From an uncultured Clostridia bacterium (GTDB taxonomy: Bacteria; Bacillota; Clostridia; Christensenellales; Aristaeellaceae), in NCBI GenBank assembly GCA_947565865.1, contig CANOHT010000024.1, positions 1 to 45,099 on the forward strand: 45,099 bases of DNA, written 5' to 3'. This document shows, in pieces, positions 40,586 to 45,099 of the stretch. The position numbers and the translations under genes are program-made. Position 1 is the stretch's first letter; each line of letters begins with the position of its first letter. Under the pieces are notes generated by a model, which saw only the letters and a program-made list of their open reading frames with translations, did no database searches and had not been told where the DNA came from.

Positions 40586-41443
40586 TCACCGGCGGGCTTC
40601 CAGGATAGAGCTCATCACCGGGCTGCTTCTGCGGCCCAGCAGCGGGCGGCGGCGCTCAATGGCGGCCATGGCAATTTCCACATCCTCATGCACCTCGTCG
40701 GGCGTAAAGGCTCCCACCGTCACCATATCACAGGGACGGAGCGTCGCGTAGCTGAACGTCAACCCGACAAAGGGGGTGCAGCGTCCCGCCGCCATGGACT
40801 TGATGCTCATAACCGGCTTTTGAGCGTTCCAGATGATGCTGTGAACACCCTCGACCTCGATCTGCATCAGGAAGCCCATGCAGTTATAAATCTGGATGTA
40901 GGTTTCCACATCATAGCCCTGATCGTCTGAATACTGGACAAGCTCAGGCATATGCGCTGAAAGGCCTGGAATCATACCGTGCTGGCGAATCATATCCAGG
41001 TAGTCCGGCAGACGGTCGATGGTTCGGCTGTTTTTGTTAACCAGTTGTTCAGCGGAGGTATGGTGAATCAGACAGAAGGTAGCGCCCTCCCGCGCGCAGC
41101 GCTTGATTACGGCCTCAGCTTCAGCCCTGGCAGCGGGATTATGATCCACATTCAGCCCCGGCGTCACAATCTGAGTTATCGCTCGTCCATACTTTTCCTC
41201 TGCCAGACGCATCCCTTGCCGCAATGGCGTGTCTTCGTTAAAATTGGGCGCCATCAGCGCGTCAATGCCGTACTGCATATATGCATCCAGCACCGCGGCC
41301 ACATTGCCCGGCTCGGCATGGCGCTGATGGATCATGGCGTCAGCCGCGGAGCCGGTGTGGCTGTAGCCCAGGAGCCAGTTGGAGCCAATCAGCATTCTGG
41401 GCAGCGAAACCCCTGCGACCTCTGTTCGTGGAAATAACGTCAT
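40586..41443 (-). CDS. TIM-barrel-like protein of unknown function
   Basis: A 285-residue soluble protein. Its pattern of strand-helix units and its C-terminal KPVMSIKSMAAGRCTPFVGL with DMVTVGAFTPDEVHEDVEIA resemble the last strands of aldo/keto-reductase-like TIM barrels, but no Asp-Tyr-Lys-His catalytic tetrad is evident. Similar unnamed proteins occur near sugar-catabolism genes in Clostridia. It follows the glycyl-radical activase by 24 bases on the same strand and is probably co-transcribed with it. It may process the product of that enzyme (inference only). Confidence 0.7.
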   Translation of the reverse strand: MTLFPRTEVAGVSLPRMLIGSNWLLGYSHTGSAADAMIHQRHAEPGNVAAVLDAYMQYGIDALMAPNFNEDTPLRQGMRLAEEKYGRAITQIVTPGLNVDHNPAARAEAEAVIKRCAREGATFCLIHHTSAEQLVNKNSRTIDRLPDYLDMIRQHGMIPGLSAHMPELVQYSDDQGYDVETYIQIYNCMGFLMQIEVEGVHSIIWNAQKPVMSIKSMAAGRCTPFVGLTFSYATLRPCDMVTVGAFTPDEVHEDVEIAMAAIERRRPLLGRRSSPVMSSILEARR

Positions 41444-41467
41444 GCTTCTACCTCCTGGCTTGTAAAA

Positions 41468-42382
41468 TCACAGCACCGTCGGGACGCCCCGTTCCCGCAG
41501 GAACGCCGCCACCGCCTGCACTTCCTCCTGCTTGGGCATCCATTCCGTATGCTGCTCGTCCCGCCGCCCCAGCTGCTTTGCCTTGGAGGTTCCAAAGGGG
41601 TGATAGGGCAGCAAATCCACGCCCTCGCAATGGCGCAGACCGTGGTACAGCTCAGCGATCGCCTCGTAATGGGTCCGCTCCATGTTCACGCCCCGCACCA
41701 TGATGCACCGCAGGCGGCTTCGTCCGCCCAGGGCGTCCGCCTGCCGCAGCCGCGCCACGACGCCTTCATTCGATCCGCCGGTATACGCCTGATGGCGGGC
41801 CGGATCACTGTCCTTGAAGTCCCACAGGAGCAGGTCGGTACACGCCGTCAGCCGCGCTACATGGTGGTCGCCAAACACCCCGCAGGTCTCCACCGCCGTG
41901 TGAAGTCCCCGCGCCTTGGCCTCTTCCAGCAGCGTCAGCGCGGCCTCCGGATGAAACATCGGCTCCCCGCCCGACAGGGTGATCCCTCCCTGCGGCCCGA
42001 AGAAGGGCCGATCCCGCTCCGCCTCCGCCAGAATCTCCGATACAGTCATAAGCCGGGCGCAGGCCTCGCAAGCCATGCTGGGGCAGACCTGGGCGCACCG
42101 TAGGCAGCCCCGACACCGCGCCGCGTCAAATCGATGCGCGCCGTCTGAAAAGGTATGGGCCCCCATCGGACAAACCACCGCGCAGGCACCGCAGCCAATG
42201 CAGAATTTTTCCGTATAGTAGACCTGCATGGCGGAGGACTGTGTTTCCGGGTTATGGCACCAGCGGCAGCGCAGCGGACAGCCCTTGAAAAAGACCGTCG
42301 TGCGGACGCCGGGGCCGTCATGGGTGCTGAATCGCTGAATTTTGGTGACAGGAACCATGTCCGCGTACTGCTCAGATACCAT
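41468..42382 (-). CDS. Glycyl-radical enzyme activating protein
   Basis: A 304-residue radical SAM activase that installs the glycyl radical on its partner. STHDGPGVRTTVFFKGCPLRCRWCHNPE contains the CxxxCxxC cluster ligands C35, C39 and C42. Two ferredoxin-type CxxCxxCxxxC motifs follow (C61-C71 and C90-C100), as in the larger activases of the dehydratase and decarboxylase branches and not in the short PFL activase. GGITLSGGEPMFHPE is the SAM-binding block. Its ATG overlaps the end of the glycyl radical enzyme gene by 11 bases, which fixes their partnership. Confidence 0.96.
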   Translation of the reverse strand: MVSEQYADMVPVTKIQRFSTHDGPGVRTTVFFKGCPLRCRWCHNPETQSSAMQVYYTEKFCIGCGACAVVCPMGAHTFSDGAHRFDAARCRGCLRCAQVCPSMACEACARLMTVSEILAEAERDRPFFGPQGGITLSGGEPMFHPEAALTLLEEAKARGLHTAVETCGVFGDHHVARLTACTDLLLWDFKDSDPARHQAYTGGSNEGVVARLRQADALGGRSRLRCIMVRGVNMERTHYEAIAELYHGLRHCEGVDLLPYHPFGTSKAKQLGRRDEQHTEWMPKQEEVQAVAAFLRERGVPTVL

Positions 42383-44522
42383 ACTGGGTCCTCTCGATAA
42401 TCATCTGCTGCCAATCGCGATCCAGGGTGATGAACCGGGCATTCCAGCCGGAAACGCGCACTGACAGCGTTCGGTAGCTTTCCGGGTCCTCCTGGGCCCT
42501 GCGGAGGGTTTCGGCATCCAGCACATCCAGCTGCACGAAGTAGCCGCCCAGGGCCAGGAAGCCGTCCATCAGCGACATCAGCGCCTGCAGGCCATTCTCC
42601 CCTGCCACGGCGGAGGGCGACAGCTTCACATCCAGCGCCGCGCCGTTGACCAGGCGTTCCATAGGCCCCTTGCAGTAGGAGGCGATGACCGCCGTCGCGC
42701 CTGCCAGATCCGTGCCGGGCGTGGGCGAGGTGTTGCCGGACAGAATCTCCCCCGCCCTACGGCCAAAGGGCGTCGCGCCCCGCTCCTCCGCCCAGCCGAT
42801 CTGCCGCCCAAAGGTACTTACGCCCGCAGGGAACAAAATGGGCGTCCGGCCCTTCAGCTTCTCCACGCTGTCGGCAAACATGGACAGCACATCGGCAGTA
42901 TAGGCGTCCGCGTCATCCCTGTCGTTGCCGTAATAGGTATAGCGGCGCAGGGCATACTGGCGCAGGGCCTCCTCGCCCTCCCAATTGTTTTGAAGGACTC
43001 GCATCAGGCGGTCGAAGGATACCTTCTTCTCCTCAAAGCACAGCCTGCTGATGGCGTAAAGGCTGTTGCCCGCGTCCGGCGCGCCGCCGATGTGGGGCGC
43101 CATAACAGTATACACCGCCCCGCCCTCCCGGTAGGAACGGCCGCTCTCGATGCAGCCGCGCTCCAGCAGGGAAACCACCGTGCAGGGCTGTCCGGGCTGA
43201 CGTGCCCAGCGCCATCCGCCGTCCGGCCATCGCTCCAGCAAACGATCCCGGTTATCCTCGAAGATGGCCTCCACCCGGGCCTCCATGTCCTTGCGGAAGG
43301 CCTCGCGAAGATCATCATAGCTGTCAAAATGCGCTGGCGTCTCATCCCCCAGGCGCAGGGTCTTTCGCAGCAGCAGATTCAGGCTGTCAAAGGGAAAATA
43401 GCGAAAGTGCGTTCTTCCGGGAATCTGCGTCTCCCAGCAGCCGTCGTTGGCAAAGCCGCGAACTTCCCGCGGATCATAGCCGAAGGACGTCAGCGCGCGG
43501 AGAATCAGCGGCTCATTGTAGAAGGCCAGGACGCCGCCGCCATGCCGGACAATCCGCGCAGCCTGCTCCTTCAGCCACGCCGGCGTACCTTCGTTCAGGC
43601 GCAGGGTGATGGGAAAATCCCCGATGGGCAGCTCCTCCACCACGTCCAGGATCAGCCGCGTGGCGGCACCCGCGATCTCCCGGCCCTCCGCGTCGATGCC
43701 CGCCAGCACCAGGTTCTGATAGTTCTGGGCGTCGCCGGAACCCGGCGGGGTGTCGCCGCGCACCCATTCGCAACCCTTCACCATGAAGCCCGCCAGCGCC
43801 TCCCGGGCTTCCTCCATGGTGATGGCGCCGTCCTGTACATCCCGCTCCAAAAAGGGCTGAAGCATTTCATCCAGCCGACCGATACCCGGCCAGTTGCCGC
43901 ACAGCCGCGCGAAGGCAAAGGTGAACCAGACGCTTTGCAGGGCCTCCCGGAAATTTCTCGCCGGGCCAAAGGGAACCTGCCGCAGGCGCGCCGCGTTTTC
44001 GGGGGCTTTGTCCGCCAGAAAAGTCAAATAGCGCTGATGGTAGCAGCGCATGGCATTGAAGCAGCGGTCGGCGCTTTCCAGGAAGCGGCGCTCCTCCGCG
44101 TTCAGATCGGCTTCCGCCAGACGCGCCTTCACCAGCTGATGGCGAGGTTCGAGGCCTTCCGCCACTACCCCCGCAAAATCAAGGGTGAGGTGGCTGACGC
44201 TTTCCAGCCACAGCTTGCCCTTCAGGCGCACGGGGACATAATGGCGCAGCGCGGCCCCCAGGGTCGCGGCCCCGCTGACCGGCTCGCCAGGCACATAGCG
44301 CAGCGGCGCTTCCCGGGCAATGCGTTCAATGGCCAGATCATACTGGTCGATGGGCGACAAGTCCTGATAGCCGGAAATATCGTCCATGGCGATGCTGTCA
44401 TATTGGTAGGCTTCGTCGCCGTACCGCCCCCGCAGGGAATCCCTGGCCCATTGGCGCAGCGCTTCCGAAAGGCGGACAGGACGGCCCGACGCGCACGCGG
44501 AGTCAAACAAAATGCTGCTCAT
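42372..44522 (-). CDS. Glycyl radical enzyme of the pyruvate formate-lyase family, substrate unknown
   Basis: A 716-residue enzyme, shorter than typical (about 750-850). The thiyl-radical cysteine lies in NDGCWETQIPGR (C362, with E364 two residues on as in dehydratase/lyase types). The glycyl radical loop near the C-terminus reads SVRVSGWNARF (G692), where Trp693 replaces the usual Tyr (RVxGY). PFL has two adjacent cysteines, which are absent here, so it is not pyruvate formate-lyase. Substrate could be a diol, amine or sulfonate, and I cannot choose. GGGGGCG precedes the ATG. Its activase follows with an 11-base overlap. Confidence 0.93.
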   Translation of the reverse strand: MSSILFDSACASGRPVRLSEALRQWARDSLRGRYGDEAYQYDSIAMDDISGYQDLSPIDQYDLAIERIAREAPLRYVPGEPVSGAATLGAALRHYVPVRLKGKLWLESVSHLTLDFAGVVAEGLEPRHQLVKARLAEADLNAEERRFLESADRCFNAMRCYHQRYLTFLADKAPENAARLRQVPFGPARNFREALQSVWFTFAFARLCGNWPGIGRLDEMLQPFLERDVQDGAITMEEAREALAGFMVKGCEWVRGDTPPGSGDAQNYQNLVLAGIDAEGREIAGAATRLILDVVEELPIGDFPITLRLNEGTPAWLKEQAARIVRHGGGVLAFYNEPLILRALTSFGYDPREVRGFANDGCWETQIPGRTHFRYFPFDSLNLLLRKTLRLGDETPAHFDSYDDLREAFRKDMEARVEAIFEDNRDRLLERWPDGGWRWARQPGQPCTVVSLLERGCIESGRSYREGGAVYTVMAPHIGGAPDAGNSLYAISRLCFEEKKVSFDRLMRVLQNNWEGEEALRQYALRRYTYYGNDRDDADAYTADVLSMFADSVEKLKGRTPILFPAGVSTFGRQIGWAEERGATPFGRRAGEILSGNTSPTPGTDLAGATAVIASYCKGPMERLVNGAALDVKLSPSAVAGENGLQALMSLMDGFLALGGYFVQLDVLDAETLRRAQEDPESYRTLSVRVSGWNARFITLDRDWQQMIIERTQYGI

Positions 44523-44548
44523 GTTGTTTTCGCCCCCTTGTTGAGCCC

Positions 44549-44577
44549 ATTATAAGGGGTGGCCTGTCAAAACACAA
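44549..44577 (-). promoter_or_regulatory. Promoter of the glycyl radical enzyme operon
   Basis: On the minus strand TTGTGT (44572-44577), a 17-base spacer and a perfect TATAAT (44549-44554), 27 bases before the start codon. A TTGACA also occurs but only 10 bases from the -10 box, too near to serve as its -35. Confidence 0.65.
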
Positions 44578-44612
44578 CCGAAAATATTCCGCATTTTCCA
44601 AAAAAGCTATTC

Positions 44613-44640
44613 AAAAGGGCCATGGCAAAGAGCGATGGCC
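44613..44640 (-). terminator. Weak hairpin after the methyltransferase fragment
   Basis: GGCCAT (44618-44623) pairs with ATGGCC (44635-44640). On the minus strand it is followed by CTTTTG. This is a weak candidate terminator about 55 bases after the stop at 44697. Confidence 0.4.
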
Positions 44641-44696
44641 TGAAGCAAAAAGAAGTTTCGTTTGACGTATTGGCCTTCTTCCAGCTGCTAACATGA

Positions 44697-45034
44697 TCAA
44701 TGAGGTTTTTTCGTTAGGTACATCACATGTGTATCAAAAAATACGATTTTACCTCCGGCCCCGTTGACCGCGTCTCTGAGACCTTCAAAAAACTTGCTTC
44801 TGTATGGTTCAGAAATCACAATATGGTCGCAATGCGTTCCACAAAGGGCTACATATTCATCTGCTGTAAACTCGCGTTTTCCATGATATTCACGCTTTTC
44901 AAAATCCGAGTACCCGTAAATTGGTGCGTTTGCGTAACGGAACGACCCGTGCTTGTATTCCGTTTCCGGTTTGAAGTATTTGGCATAAACCTGCTGAATT
45001 TTGTTGAACAGTTCTTTGTTAGGCGTTTTATAAT
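44697..45034 (-). CDS. C-terminal part of a class I SAM-dependent methyltransferase (partial)
   Basis: About 110 residues are readable up to the contig edge. The tail (FTADEYVALCGTHCDHIVISEP, RSKFFEGLRDAVNGAGGKI, ending in YLTKKP) matches the C-terminal region of UbiE/type-11-like methyltransferases, where SAM motifs would lie in the missing N-terminal part. The frame continues to an apparent ATG at 45059, but those codons lie in the artefactual fold-back arm and are not a real start. The sequence is clearly AT-richer (about 40-45% GC) than its neighbours, with different codon choice, which suggests acquisition or a mis-joined contig end. Confidence 0.6.
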
Positions 45035-45085
45035 CGCCTAACAAAGAACTGTTCAACAAAATTCAGCAGGTTTATGCCAAATACT
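44975..45085. repeat. Perfect 51-bp inverted repeat at the contig end (fold-back artefact)
   Basis: Bases 44975-45025 are the exact reverse complement of 45035-45085 around a 9-base loop. The right arm is directly followed by sequencing adapter, so it is a self-primed fold-back read and not a genomic hairpin. Ignore everything after about 45034. Confidence 0.9.
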
Positions 45086-45099
45086 AGATCGGAAGAGCG
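45086..45099 (+). other. Illumina TruSeq adapter sequence
   Basis: The last 14 bases, AGATCGGAAGAGCG, are the start of the Illumina TruSeq adapter read through from a short insert. They are contamination and not part of the organism. Confidence 0.97.

Noticed and set aside
42372..44522. Pyruvate formate-lyase
   Set aside because: There is a single cysteine in the active-site loop (GCWE) instead of the paired cysteines of PFL, and the activase has two extra ferredoxin motifs.
44975..45085. Hairpin telomere or natural terminator at the contig end
   Set aside because: The second arm runs straight into Illumina adapter sequence, so it is a library artefact.
1..45099. CRISPR arrays, insertion sequences, transposases, phage genes
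   Set aside because: No regularly spaced repeats, transposase or phage structural motifs were seen on either strand.

Overview
The window is a 45.1 kb, mostly GC-rich (roughly 58-60% by eye) contig from a Gram-positive anaerobe of the Bacillota, class Clostridia. Christensenellales is my guess from gene order and codon style, not something I can prove here. The evidence is the classic Bacillota cluster yqfC-yqfD-phoH-pgpH-ybeY/cdd-era, an stand-alone mreB, a YesMN-type two-component system, glycyl-radical chemistry and consensus TTGACA/TATAAT promoters. YqfC, YqfD and a CwlJ-type cortex hydrolase suggest a spore former or a recent descendant of one.

Layout. 1-300: end of an unknown gene, a terminator and little else. 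317-4543 (minus): one tightly packed housekeeping operon, alr > 5-formyl-THF cyclo-ligase > membrane protein > rsmD > coaD > coiled-coil protein. 4642-7652 (minus): YkvI-type transporter, then murC with a GNAT acetyltransferase. 7757-12725 (plus): SPL-family radical SAM protein, then a MarR regulator with a striking tandem palindromic operator controlling a heterodimeric ABC exporter. 12791-14616 (minus): a graveyard of decayed genes (nucleoside hydrolase, an unrecognised protein, a surface-repeat fragment) next to two identical tRNA-Arg(ACG) genes. 14978-18149 (minus): aroA > aroC > pheA. 18327-24919 (minus): yqfC to era, in which ybeY and cdd are fused into one protein. 25137-27237 (plus): mreB, a P-loop kinase and a cwlJ-like gene.

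27293-38207 is a carbohydrate-utilisation locus. It has a solute-binding protein, two permeases and an ADP-ribosylglycohydrolase-family protein in one minus-strand series, a GH38-like DUF5054 enzyme, a divergent YesN/YesM regulator-sensor pair and a DUF2961 (GH172-like) enzyme. No ATPase subunit is encoded here, so the importer probably borrows a shared MsmX-type ATPase. The locus looks dedicated to one glycan, sensed outside the cell by YesM, imported, and trimmed by the two glycosidase-like enzymes. 38326-40529 (plus) holds an ABC-F protein coupled to a PPC-domain protein. 40586-44522 (minus) holds a glycyl radical enzyme, its activase and a TIM-barrel-like protein, forming a small anaerobic catabolic module of unknown substrate.

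The last ~400 bp are AT-richer and encode a methyltransferase fragment. The extreme end is a perfect 51-bp fold-back palindrome followed by 14 bases of Illumina TruSeq adapter, so the final ~65 bases are a sequencing/assembly artefact and not genome sequence.
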